Assembly (NCBI RefSeq): GCF_963678635.1
Contig: NC_087065.1
Span: 58,244,754-58,308,753 of the forward strand
Length of the DNA: 64,000 nucleotides
Source: Symsagittifera roscoffensis
Lineage: Eukaryota; Xenacoelomorpha; Acoela; Convolutidae
Direction of reading: 5' to 3'
Part shown: in pieces, positions 1 to 10,965 of the stretch
How the letters are laid out: each line of letters begins with the position of its first letter
How positions within the stretch are numbered: position 1 is the stretch's first letter
Notes under the pieces: generated by a model
Told to the model about the DNA's origin: nothing
Databases searched by the model: none
What the model saw: only the letters and a program-made list of their open reading frames with translations
Position numbers and translations under genes: made by a program

Positions 1-614
1 TTCTAGTAGTAGAGAATCTGGATGACTCCGACCAATTCATCTTGGGCAGCGATTTTGTCAGGAATTTCGACGTGATGATTGACTTGAACAACGGTCTAAT
101 AAGGATTAGGAACCCGGACCGGAAGTATGTTAAGAAACCAATTAATAGAATAATAACAGATGAAAATAAGATACCAATCTTTTTAGTTAGAAAGGTAAAA
201 CTACAACCGGGACAAGCAGTAGTAGCAATTTTTAGAATGAGAAATTTAAATTCGTTAAGTTATTTTACACAGGTTTGTTTGGTACCGAATCCAAATAGTC
301 AAAGTTCAGTGATTTTAGGCCGGAGCTTCTCGGTAACTCGAAACGGACTGTGTGTCGGTGTATTATTGAACACACTGGACACCACGGTTTCAATCCAGCT
401 TGGAAAGAAACTTGGTTACGCTTTGCCGATGAGGACCAACTATGAAGAGACACAAAACTTGAAGAGATATAGTGTGAAAGACTGTCCTTATCATGCCAAT
501 AAAGATAAAATTTTAAAAAGGATTAATGAATTAAAATCTATTCATAAACTGTTTTCTCTGAAGTCTGAGACGGAACTCGACTTTTTCTGGAACACCCCTC
601 GTCATATGAGCTAG
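1..614 (+). pseudogene. Copy A pol: C-terminal part of aspartic protease and following linker
   Basis: The frame is open from the first base of the window. It begins within the segment equivalent to VVENLDESDQFILGRDF of copies B and C, which lies after the protease flap. The catalytic DTG triad would be upstream, outside the window. The motif ILGSDF near position 40 is the usual C-terminal ILG-x-DF of retropepsins. The region that follows is well conserved with B and C (for example VPNPNSQS and SVLLNTLD-like stretches), which argues it is real pol sequence. It ends at a stop near 612, where B and C read on into RT, so the copy is broken here. No function is expected. Confidence 0.8.
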
Positions 615-1740
615 AATCTGAAGCCGGTTTTGCCAGAAATAGAACACTTAAAAGGTAAAATAGATGAGGGAGATTTTGAATTATTGCGAGCGGTTTTAAA
701 TCGGAACGCGGATGCATTTTCAAAACATAAGGCGGATATCGGTTGCTGTAACTTCGTCGAACACAAAATCGAAATTGAGGAAGGCGCCGTTCCCCATAGG
801 GAAGGCGCAAGACGAATGACGCCACATAAATCGGAAGCGTGCCGAGCGGAAATAGAAATGTTGCTCGAATACGACATGATACAACCCTCAAAATCACCAT
901 GGGCTTGCGGGGTAGTGATGGCGAAGAAGAAAGGGGGCAGCTGAGGTTTTGTTGCGACTTTCGCTATTTAAACGCGGTAACGATAAAAGATGCGTACCCG
1001 ATACCGCGGATAGACGAGAGCCTCTCTAAACTTGCGATGACAAGTTCTTCACCACATTGGACTTGGGTTCTGCCTTCTGGCAGGTCCCTTTGCGTAAGAA
1101 GGATAGAGAAAAGACCGGATTCGCATGCGAGTTGGGATTGTACCAGTGGAAGAGGATGCCCTTCAGCTTGTGCAACGCAACAGCCACTTTTCAAAGACTG
1201 ATGGCTCATGCTTTGACCAGAGTAACGAAGACGTACGGGAATCTTGTGATGTGCTACGTGCATGACGTCATCATAGCAACACCAACCCTGCAAGACCACA
1301 TTGATCGGATTGATGAGGTCTTTGATTGCCTGAAGAGAGCAGGCTTAAAATGCAAACCATCGAAATGCGAGATCAAGTATCTAGGAAGAATGGTGGACAG
1401 GCATGCTGTGAGGCCGGACCCGGAAGCAGTAGAAGCTGTGTTGACATGGAAGGCTCCCAGAACGGACACACAGCTCATGAGCTTCCTAGGGTGTGCCAAT
1501 TATTACCGTGAGTTCATAAAAGGATATGCAGTCAAGGTGTATCCGATGCAGAAGCTGATGCGCAACAAAGGAAAGAAGTTCGAATGGAGTGATGAAGCTC
1601 AAACGGCCTTTGAGAACATAAAGCGGGAACTGTGCGAAGCGCCAGTGCTAGGCATGCCTACTGAAAAGGGCATTTATGTTCTTGACACAGACGCATCAGT
1701 AGTAGCCATCTCGAAACTACTGCATCAGGAGCAGGAATAG
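615..1740 (+). pseudogene. Copy A reverse transcriptase, frameshifted, active site altered
   Basis: RT homology is split over at least two frames. One (630-944) carries the fingers region with EGARRMTPHKS and SPWACGVVMAKKKG. The other (1,057-1,740) carries LDLGSAFWQVPL, QWKRMPFSLCNATATFQRLM and the connection region. A short stretch in yet another frame (about 950-1,030) matches RFCCDFRYLN and DAYPIPRIDESL of the intact copies. The catalytic YVDD box reads YVHD near 1,257-1,268, so one of the two metal-binding aspartates is lost. Together with the frameshifts this makes the enzyme dead. It is the best landmark for placing copy A in the Ty3/gypsy group. Confidence 0.88.
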
Positions 1741-2124
1741 AATGTGAGAACCGTTCTCCGACCCATTGCATATGGCAGTAAGGTGTTAAGTGACACTGAG
1801 ATGAAATATGGTGCACCAAAGGCAGAAATGTTTGCAGTAGTCACATTTGTGGAAAAGTACCGCGCATACTCTGGGAGCGCTCCCTTTAAGCTACGCGTGG
1901 ACAACAGGGTGTTATCCTGGTTGAAGACATACTCGATGGATCAGAGTTATATTGGAAGATGGATAGTGAGATTAGATTGCTATCACATGATAATCGAGCA
2001 CAAGATGCGTGACAAACACCAAAATGCTGACAGCCTCAGCAAGAAAACCGAGTTCTATGAAAGGTTGGAACAGAAGCAAGCCAATCAGGCAGAAATCAAG
2101 GAAGGATTCTCGTTTCTGGATTAA
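1741..2124 (+). pseudogene. Copy A RNase H remnant
   Basis: The stretch after the stop at 1,738 continues the RNase H domain seen in B and C. It has RPIAYGSKVLSDTEMKYG, KAEMFAVVTF, a LRVDNRVLSWL segment and the closing NADSLSKK. The first active-site aspartate sits just upstream, in VLDTDASVV, at the end of the preceding segment. A nonsense codon separates the two parts, and another stop ends the frame at 2,122 where the intact copies continue (FSFMDKETYDSL). Gene order RT then RNase H then integrase is as in Ty3/gypsy elements. Confidence 0.8.
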
Positions 2125-3466
2125 GAAACTTATGAAGCGCTTCCCTTGACGAGATGGTTGGATAAGTCTGGACATCCAATCCCAGGACATCCGACATCCT
2201 GAGTTACCTGTAGAGAAAGCAGTCGAGATAAAGATTCTATACCAGAAGGACCCGGTGCTCTTGGACCTGTTGCTGCGCTTGATTCTGGTCCAGCAGGAAC
2301 TTTCTCGCATGAACATTAACAGCCTCTCCTTGTTGGATAAAACGGTGCAGGTCACACCGCAGGTGATGCGGATGCTGGGTGGATTGTTAGAGAGAGAAGT
2401 GGCCAGAGTTGGCCCCGAGTGGGCAGCAGCACTGGCATCACTGACAGTCAGTGAGAAAGTGAAGATCATGCCATCCAGACGACAACACAAAGAAAACGAG
2501 AGGGATTGTAGGACAATAGTTCAGCAGCTAGTAACCTCAATACCCCACGAGGTTTTAACTAGTACTCCATACGGTCGGAAAGAGCAGGGAAACGATACGC
2601 AAAAGAAAACCGTTACCTTTGTAGACCAGGATAAAGAAGGTGAGAAGGTTGAACGAAACCTGGTACAGCATTGTTTGTCCGGGGAGACGGACGGTGAGAA
2701 GAACCGGCGATTTCAAGATCAATACCCAGGACAAAGAAGTTTGTCCGGGGAGTCTGATGTAGATGAAAAAGTTCCTGATGAGAAACAGGACCCGGAGAAT
2801 AAAGTTTTGTCCGGAGAATTCAGATGGATGCGAAGAAGGCACAGAACTGATCTGGAGGAGGGGACGTGCTCTATCGCAGACTCTTCAATGGATGACAACT
2901 CCCGGAACTCAGGAATCGACACCATCTCAGACAGGAACTCGAGCTCAGGATCGGAACTGTCAGAGCTAGCGATCCACGCACTGCTAGTGGAGACTCGAGC
3001 AAGGAATATGGACAGGGAGGTATATCAAGACACTGACAGTGATCGCTACCTCATACCAGGTGAAAGATTCTTTGATAACGCAGCGGATGATCTGGAAACA
3101 ATAGCGGTATCGAAACGTTCGATAAGCCTGTTGCCCTAAAAAGAGGTAATGATGACTGATCTTCAGCCATTCGAACAGGAAACACAGCCATTGGCAAAGA
3201 TTTGGTGCGTTAAGATGGGAGAAGATACGCATCAGCCCAATGAGCTGAATAGTCAGATGAGGGTCATGAAGACGTACTTGAAGGCGAGATAAAGACTCTC
3301 GGACCTACTAAGAGCACAGAGAAATGACCGCATGGCATGCAACCTGAAAAGGTGGATCGAAAATGGTGCTCCGGACAAAGGAGACCTCGAGGAAGACTGT
3401 TACCGCATTCTGCGACAGTTCTTTATGCAGAAAGAGTGAAGATTATATCTGATTAAAGACGGGATC
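2125..3466 (+). pseudogene. Copy A RNase H-integrase linker with repeated LSGE motifs
   Basis: This is a low-complexity, charged linker equivalent to the region between RNase H and integrase in B and C. One frame is open from 2,255 to 3,139. The motif LSGE occurs three times at about 2,676-2,830. The first two copies are encoded by TTGTCCGGGGAG and the third by TTGTCCGGAGAA. They resemble the 3' polypurine tract of the family. B and C have two such sites in the same linker. After 3,140 the sequence matches the pre-integrase part (GELNSQMRVMK-like and KARYRLSDLL-like) in broken frames. No enzymatic domain is visible in this linker. Confidence 0.65.
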
Positions 3467-4611
3467 GTGGCTTGCAAGAGAAGAGAAGAGGACAAAGTCC
3501 TGTACAAATACAATGCGATAGTGTTGCCGCAACTCGATCAAACAGAATTTTTATTCACGTCACATGATCAGATCCATCAGGGAATCGACAAAGTATACCA
3601 GAGGATTCTGAAACGCTTTGAGTGGCCTGGAATGAAAAAGGCATGTGAGAAGTGGGTAACAGCATGCCTGTCATGGCAACAGGTCAAGGATCCAAGGAAG
3701 TTGCGATTTCTTTTGCAGTCGATCTAGTCATCTGAATTTAACGAGGTGGTACAGATTGATCACCAAAAGATATGCATGACAGACAGTGGTTAAAATCAAG
3801 TCTTAACCATGATAGATCACTTCACGAAGTATGCAGAGGCCGTGCCCTGCATACCTGCCTCAGCAGAAGAGACTTGCGATCACCTAATTAACACGTGGCT
3901 AGCAAGACATGGTTGTCCGATGACGTTTCAATCAGATAACGGAACAGCTTTGTTGGAGAACTTACAAAAGAGCTAATGCGACGTTCGCAGGTGGCTCAGG
4001 CCCACTCCACGACATACCATCCCCAGACGAATGGCTTAGTGGAAAGGCACAAATAGAACGTTAGTGTCGATGCTGAGGGTATATTGTTCCAGGTACATGA
4101 CCGATTGGGACAGATATCTTCCACAGGTGACGGGAGCTTACAATAGCCTGCAACATTCCACCACCGGAGTTAGTCCACACATGATGCGAACCGGACACGA
4201 GAAGTCTTGGTCTTTAATTTTCTTCTACCCAGAGTATGAGGGTAAGAAGACGTCACCACAGGTCTATGTATGGGATGTATAAAGACGTCAGTAGGAGTTA
4301 AACGACTTATGTAGACGAAATACTCAGCAGGCACAGGCAAGGCAGATGAAAAGATTTGACAAGAAAGCAGCTGATGCAAAAATCCATTCGGTAGGGGACT
4401 ACGTATGGGTATTTCAGAACGTCATACCACCGAAAGGAACAAAAAAGCTCCTAAAAAGTGATGGGGACCGTTCATGATTACGGAGGTGCACCAGGAGGGA
4501 CGCTTTTATAGACTGAGTTCTGGCCGATACACCCATTACGAAAAGTTTAAGCCACACAACCCATCGACAGAAGATTGGTGTATACCTGCAGACATGGAAG
4601 AGGGGGATTAA
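3467..4611 (+). pseudogene. Copy A integrase remnant
   Basis: The segment 3,467-3,727 encodes the zinc-binding N-terminal part. Its HDQIHQGIDK lacks the second histidine spacing of the intact HX4H. The second cysteine pair is CLSW rather than CLAC, so the zinc site is damaged. The catalytic core follows with in-frame stops: an IDHQKICMTDSG-like start near 3,757, FQSDNG near 3,930, and TYHPQTNGLVER near 4,012-4,047. A further open piece (4,064-4,282) matches the end of the core (YCSRYMTDWD, HSTTGVSP). The stretch 4,283-4,611 matches the GPF-motif C-terminal domain (WVFQNVIPPKGTKK). The enzyme is inactive. Confidence 0.82.
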
Positions 4612-5819
4612 TTGATGATGGACCCTGCTTGTGAGGTCAGCGAGAAGGGCACCAGGGAGAAGAACGATGGAAATGAGGTCATAGAGGAAGGAACAAGTAC
4701 ACCACTGGACCTGGACCCAAATGAGGTGATTGAAGCAGACGATGAAACTTTACCCTATGCAGAAGAGGACTGGCAAGACCCTGAACAAAGGGAGGTTCCC
4801 AAGAACATGGAACCGGACCTTCCGTCCACGATACAGACTCGACAGAATGACAGGACAAGATCCAAGAAGAAATATAACCCTTACGGCGACGGCTTTGTAG
4901 TGGACAGGATAGATCCAAAGAAGATAGTGGAAGAAGGAGTAGGTCTAGAAGACATAACTGTGTCAAAGGAAATTGACATAATCGTTGATCACGATGAGGA
5001 ATGGATCGAGGACCGGTCAAAACCCGAGGTAGAATTCGACGACGAGCAACAGCAATTCTACAGACAAGAGTTGTTGAATCTGCGTGTCTTGGAGTGGTTG
5101 AACGAAATGACGTCGGACTCAAAGGAGACCAGTGTCACGAATCAAGATGTAGCTCGTGAAAGCATGCAATACAGGAAAACCGAACGAGAAGATCCTTTCT
5201 GGGAACGTCGATGGATATTTTTGTCCGGGGAGTGGGGGTAGGACTTACCCACACTGAAGATTTTTTAATAAAAAAATTAAGAATAGCAAGAGAGACAGGA
5301 GATTTAGAAGTGGAAACAGGCGAGGACCCTAAGAAACCGGACATAGGGAGGGTAGTTGAGTCATATTTTAACTTAACAAATGAATATTCAAGTACCAAAA
5401 TACTAACAGACAGCAATTTCATACTCACAAATAGAACATGTGCGATAGCAATGACAGCAGGCATGAGTTTTAAGACAGCGTTAGCAGCAGATTTTAAGAG
5501 AGAATATAAAAACATAGAATTCCTTTGGAAGCAAAGACCAGGAATAGGGGGCGTAGCAGCCTTGCCTCCAGCGGCGTCACAGATACCGGGAATGTACTTA
5601 TGCTTCTTGGTGACGAGGGCGACGGAGAAGCGGCACGTGGACCCGGAAAACCTAGTCTTGTCTCTGACGAGATTGAGAGACTTCCTCGTGGAAAGGGAAG
5701 TGAAGGAGCTTTCGCTTCCAGTGTACGATCCGAACAGAGGACGACTGCATCCACGGGAGCTGTACGCACTGATACACGTAATCTTCTCTGATACCAATAT
5801 ACAAGTATACCCACATTAG
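4612..5819 (+). pseudogene. Copy A Pol C-terminal extension with macro-like domain
   Basis: An acidic linker (4,612-5,241) is followed, in another frame from 5,211, by about 200 codons matching the end of Pol in B and C. Residues from about 60 onward (5,388-5,816) resemble a macro domain: an AIAMTAGMSF strand-loop, a helix AADFKREY, the strand MYLCFLVTR, a helix SLTRLRDFLVE, the strand LSLPVYDPNRGRL and a final helix-strand ending in IQVYPH. The domain stays largely readable while the rest of the copy is wrecked, and it is clearly homologous to B and C. This shows the domain is an old part of the family. The DNA at 5,215-5,254 is identical to B and C (see the separate entry). Confidence 0.72.
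5215..5254 (+). promoter_or_regulatory. Conserved purine-rich block, candidate central polypurine tract (copy A)
   Basis: Forty nucleotides here, with the core GTCCGGGGAGTGGGGGTAGG, are identical to positions 25,440-25,479 and 48,442-48,481 on the - strand. This holds although copy A is otherwise strongly diverged and frameshifted. The core shares GTCCGGGGAGT with the polypurine tract next to the 3' LTRs. Identity across synonymous positions points to a nucleic-acid function. Confidence 0.6.
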
Positions 5820-6225
5820 AAATATTACTTAAGTATAGGCTGAGTTCAGGTGGCATGCAAGAGGGTGTCAGACAAAAAAAAATGTGTAGTGTGTGATACG
5901 TGTGTTATGATTATGTTATGTGTTATGTTATTAAGACATAAGGGTAAGAAGGAGTTAGTGACCATGAACAACTGAATGACAATCTTAGGAATAGATCCAA
6001 AGTTTGGACTCTCCAATCTTAGGTCGAATTCCATAATTTTAGAAACTGATTGATTTTAGTAAATTTTAAGATCAAAATGTTTTTTTTTCTGACTATTTTT
6101 TTTAAATTTTAATACAAAACTAGTGTAAAATTGACAAATGTGATATTCGTGACCTCTTTACTAGATCCTGATTGATCATTTAATCTCTCACTTGATTTAA
6201 AATCATCGAACCGATACTAAAATCA
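5820..6225 (+). other. AT-rich spacer of copy A between pol and ORF2 remnant
   Basis: About 400 bases of AT-rich sequence without coding potential. It corresponds in place to the pol-ORF2 spacer of B and C (452-523 nt), but it also covers a junction where the first ~540 codons of ORF2 have been lost. I see no clear splice acceptor or repeat here. Confidence 0.5.
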
Positions 6226-7118
6226 AACTTGCAAGAAGATGGAGAAAGAGGAGCACTAGACCGCCCGAACATGAGAGTGATATGGTGGAGAGACCAGGCC
6301 AGATTGACTACTGACGGCATCCACTTTGACAGCATCGAGGGACAAGCTTGGTTGAACAGAGTCTTCCAGGAGCGACTAGATGAAATGGAAGTAGAACTCT
6401 TTGACACGGGAGTGCTGAAGAAGGAAAATACATCGAATAAACCAGCAATTTCAACATTTGTGCCTCCTAACTTAAAAACACGTCTGGGAGCGGTCCCAGC
6501 TGTGACTATCTATAGGCCGCAAAGCTCTAGCAAACCCGGAAAAGAACGGACGTACAAGATCGATTGGGGGAAGCGCCCTTGAGAAGAACCATCAATCCTA
6601 GATGAAGACTAGGGCCTGTTAACTCGACAGCGGAAACGACCAGCACCTCTAGATCCGATACGAGATCAGAGATCGAGCACCAGTCTAGAGGAGCGACGCC
6701 CAAACAGGAGCTCTGGCACATATATAAGGATGATCTGATGAAACTGAATCTTCAGACGGTGAGCTTTGCAGCAGATGCCATGAGGATGTTGAACGGAGCG
6801 AGATTGTCCGTCAACGGACTGTACTCAATAACAGGCGTGGACTGGTTAACAGCTGCTGGCATAAACTTCAGCTCTACGACTGGCTTGAGGTTTGCTGATT
6901 TAGAGGGACTGCCCTCGAACAACACAATGGGTCCAGTGAAAGCAAGACCGTTACAAGATGTGAAGCTGAATCACGATGAGGGAAATCGAGAAGAGAGACC
7001 TGGAAGATTCCTAACGACGAGGGCGCCAATTGGACAACATGTGAAAATGTTCAGGCAGGTGAAAGCACCCCTAGGCCATGTGAAAGAAAGAGCGTATCCG
7101 AAACAAGTGAATCAGTAA
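6226..7118 (+). pseudogene. Copy A ORF2 remnant: end of first SGNH domain and following linker
   Basis: The segment 6,229-6,582 matches ORF2 of B and C from just before SGNH block V. It has TTDGIHFDSIEGQAWLNRVF, where D and H are the last two catalytic positions, followed by a variable linker. The earlier blocks (GDSL, GxND) are missing. The segment 6,738-7,118 matches the stretch that in B and C reads RAKLMETADLTGIPTKSVMG. It includes SVNGLYSITGVDWLTAAGI and NNTMGPVKARPLQDVK. Frames change between segments. Confidence 0.65.
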
Positions 7119-9208
7119 GGTGATGTTCAGAGATACGGTGTGTTGCAGGCGATAAAGAAAGATGAGACCATCTTTGCTGCATACGACAAGGCAGAAATGA
7201 GGAAGACCAAGATCATGATAGTCGTGAATTCGGACTTCGCATATACCTCCAAGTCTCTGTTTTGGCCTGATGTGATAATGTTGGCAGCGATCGACCTGGA
7301 CCTAACACAATCCGTGTCGATGGCGATCTGAGTGCAAAGGCAGACAGTTATGAACCCAATCACAATTGTGTTCGCTGGCATCAATGACCATCTACACAGC
7401 CGAGGTTTCCTGAGCAGACTAAGAGAACCTACGACAACCGAAGCCGCTGTATGGCCAGCTATAAAAGATATCCTCGAGTCAATGGGTGAAGTAGAGGATA
7501 CCCTGAAAGAAGGTGCCTTCACTAAAATAACACCGAGAGCCGTGTTTGCACTGTCTCCGGGATATGCACATCTCCCGGATGGACTAAAAATCGTGTATGC
7601 GATTGTGGCTTTGCTCTGGGAAGGGAAATATGATGTGATCATATCTGCCCCAAATCGCGAGATAGAGATGGAGAATCTGAGGCCACTCAGGGCTGAGTTA
7701 CCTGCGGTGTGGTCAGACATCTCGAATGCGTTGAGAGGATTCAAGGACCATTCACTACACATGCTAGTAATTGACGAAGTACTGGGGTTGGAACTGTCCA
7801 ACATTAGTCGACAACTTAAATTGAAGTCAGGGATTGCCGATGACCATCGAGTAATCGTAGCGTTGTCAAACGATTTATGGTTCCAAGGAATGGAAGTAAG
7901 AAAGGAAGGAGAGAGGAGAAACAACTCCAAAGAGACGAGAGCTCACTTGGAAGCAATAGTTTTGAGGACGAAAGCAGAGGCTAACCAGTGGCTGCACTTA
8001 ACCCCTCGGATAGCAGCATTGGGAGCGGATGCTTTCGAGCAAGGCCCCGTGATGATCAAAAAGATCCATGCCTATTTAGTGAAGGAGGTGAACCTGGCCA
8101 AAAATGCTGAAAAAAAATCAGCCGAATTTGTGAACAGAGTGTGCCAACTTACCCTGGAAGCTTTCTGGACCCAGAAAGTGAAGGGGAAGAAGGCTTTGAC
8201 CGGATTGATAGCATGTTGGAAGGGTTAGGAGCCGGATGGACCGCGTCCTTCTTGGCGAAAGTTTACCCAACTTTTTCCCGATATTCAATAAAGGAATTCC
8301 TCCAAGCAGTAGTGGAAGTATCGATCGTTGAAGTACTAGCCTTGTTCATGACGTTTGGAGCAGAAAACTTCGTGAAAGGACCGGTTGTACTGCTCACCGA
8401 AGGAATTCAAACCCTGCGATTGGATGGAATTCTAACGTTGATTGCAATATCGCATGGAAACTTGGGAGGGCTGATGAATTTGACGCGCTACCCAGAGCAG
8501 ATGAGAGAGAATGTGAGGAAATTCGACGTGAAGCGAGCTACGGATTCCTGGAATAAGATAAGAGAGTTGAGACATACTCTTATCCAGTACCTCCTGCAGC
8601 AGAATCGCTTTGGAACAGGAGAGGATGAAACAATCCAGAGGGAGGAAGACGTGCGACGACATGTTGGGGGCATGCCCCTGTTAACTGATCTGAGCTTAGC
8701 TATGAGGACCGATCCCTTAGCGTTGATCAGTGGAGCCACGGAGTTCGTGACAGTCATATACGGACCAGCAGTCACGTTTGCGTTCCCTGATGTTAAGGTG
8801 GAAGCATACAGGAGGTCGGTGCTGCACCTGAACCTCATATCAGCAGTGGACGGAACTGCACTGAATTGGTGTGAGCAGCACGTATTGCGAGAACTCATGA
8901 GCGAAGATCTGTTGTTTGCTAAGATATCGGAGCGAGAGATGACGGTCGTCAACTTTGATGATCACCTCCGTGATTGCATGGGAGAAGTGTACAGAGGGCA
9001 CATTGAGGTGTTCTCGAAGCTCTGGAACTTAAGGCCCAATGATAAAACAAATGGCGAAATCACGAGAATTCCTCGACTCACTGCGGCGTACCAGAAGGTG
9101 AGAGAAGAGACGAAAGGTTGGGGTGATAACAAAAAATTGCCTGAGGAAATCCGTGAAATCCCTCGGAGCAGTCTCCGTAGTGCAAATTCCCAGATTGAGA
9201 GCGTTTGA
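7119..9208 (+). pseudogene. Copy A ORF2 remnant: second SGNH-like domain and unknown core
   Basis: Three overlapping frames (7,140-7,331, 7,332-8,228, 8,141-9,208) follow the B and C protein closely. The second SGNH-like domain is visible as VVNSDFAYTSKSLFWPD, FAGINDHLHSRG and IADDHRVIVALSNDLWF. After it comes the region of unknown function with LLTDLSLAMRTDP, IYGPAVTFAFPD and SAVDGTALNWCEQHVL, all conserved with B and C. Because conservation covers most of the length, the whole ORF2 core was part of the ancestral element. The copy itself is broken by a stop near 7,329 and frameshifts near 8,150-8,230 and 9,130-9,210. Confidence 0.72.
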
Positions 9209-10133
9209 GACAAATGAAAGCAGAGTGGCGAAATTCTCGGAAACGATGGATCCGTGTTTTGTGGGCAGGAATGCCGCAGTGTTGCAGCATACGCAATTTG
9301 TTTACACGGATCAAGCTACGAGAAGGCGGATAAGCAATGCATTGACTCCGAAGCCTGGAGGATTTGACAAGGAGTGGACAAAACTGAATCTAGCGCCTAT
9401 CAAAATGGGAGGCAGAGCTGAATTACCAGAGTCTTCCCTGATTTTGACGAGTGTGAAGACGAAGTTAACAGTGGGAGGAACGCTACAGACTTTGCTAGCA
9501 CCCTTCGGATATGAGGAGGTCAAAATAATCTATGGAGAGGAAGAAGATCTGTCAGCTGATAAGCTAGTCATATCGAAATTTTGGGAAGGGACCAGAAGTG
9601 AAGGACAAGGGCCCTCAAAATCAAAAGAGAAACCAGAAGGAGATGATGGGCAGGGAGGAAGCCGTCAATCAGAAGAACCTATGCAACAGGAACCCGATCA
9701 AGCTGAGAAAGAAGACAATAAGGCATCGACAGGAGGAGTATCCAGCCTAGATTTCAATTTCCTCAGTGATTTTGAGAACGGCGCGGATGCGTTGGAGACG
9801 GCTGAACCAGCATACGAAGGTACTTCGACGCTGGAACCTCCGTCGGCCTTTATGGAAACGAGCCGGAATTTGCCGGAGAGCAGTTCTCCGGGCAATATTA
9901 AAGACAACGAACAGAGACTCCTCATGGAATCACCGAGGAGAAGAAGAATAGAAGGCACTGCTAGAGTACCCTTCTTGGGAACGTTGCCCAAAGAAGAGTG
10001 GCAGGTACATCACGGAGACCATGAAAATAGGACGGAATGTGGATTGGACAGAGTGGCCTTCATGGAAGAAGTCTGGACGGTGGTTCAGAGCTACGGTACC
10101 CAGTACATTTTGAAATGTGTGAAGGGAGATTGA
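9123..10133 (+). pseudogene. Copy A ORF2 remnant: central variable region
   Basis: This frame matches the part of ORF2 after the IYGPAV region: PCFVGRNAAVLQHTQF (compare DPLFIGYTAAVYFHTS in C), then KMGGRAELPESSLIL and a long acidic, low-complexity part. It ends with LGTLPKEEWQVHHGD and VAFMEEVWTVVQSYG, equivalent to LGSLEDDAWQEFLGEF and LDKFKKELWDAVVRFG in C. The matching protein in B and C continues for several hundred codons that are absent here, so an internal deletion follows. Confidence 0.62.
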
Positions 10134-10965
10134 TTGAGTTATTGCTCGACTCAGCCACTGACGAAAGTGAGGCAAACTCTCCTATCAAGATGACGCCACA
10201 AAAAGACAAGGGAGAAGTGGTATATCTGTCAAGAACCGGGAAAGGAACGATGCGGTCAAAATTAGTAATTGATAAGATTAATGAAATGAAGATGAAACTG
10301 GGCAGCAAGGTGACATTGAGAAAGGCGAGAAAGACGAAGGTGGATTACGAAATCTCGATAAACCTGGTCAAACCTTGTAGCTGTCTGGCAGAAGTCTGTG
10401 GACTGGAAGGTCATGTCTGTGGAGGACTGGATTGCGTGAGGACCTTGGACAAACAACACAAGCAGTTGACGATTTTGTTTGGGAACATTGTGATGAAGAC
10501 GAAGACAGAAACGGAACTAATTGCGGATTGCCATGGAGGAACCGAAGTGAATCTAGTGACTGCACTAGGATTCTACAGCATGTTTGGTTCTTTAGAGTCA
10601 CTATTGAATCTAGAACCAAAGCATGAGATGGTCACGGTCATCAGTGTAGAAGTGTTCCCAGGAGTTTTGCAGACAAGGCAAAAACACATAGGAAGGTGGA
10701 GGGAAGCAATCGAGGCGGAAAGGAACATCAGACACAGTGAGACTTGTTGGTGAGATCGACCTTAGCTCCAATGTGTAAGACCATATACTCAGTGCATTTC
10801 GTAGCTGTGGTTGTGAAAATCACGAGAACGATCGTGGATCAAGCCTTCTCGGTGCCAAAATGCGTAAGACTAGCGAGAGTGTCAGAAAAGTCTTAGGAGT
10901 TACTGCGTAAAATATTCTCCCCGGTTCCGGAGAGAACTATAGAAGAGTTAGAGTCGATACTGGGA
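10134..10965 (+). pseudogene. Copy A ORF2 remnant: Cys/His cluster region
   Basis: One frame (10,037-10,753) carries, at 10,382-10,435, a C-X4-C-X4-H-X-C-X4-C cluster with exactly the spacing seen in B and C. The residues between the cysteines and histidine differ, except for shared glycines. Downstream, the sequence NLVTALGFYSMFGSLESL and SVEVFPGVLQTRQKHI matches the intact copies. From 10,753 to 10,965 the homology continues in other frames (IVDQAFSVPKCVRLARVS-like). Confidence 0.62.
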
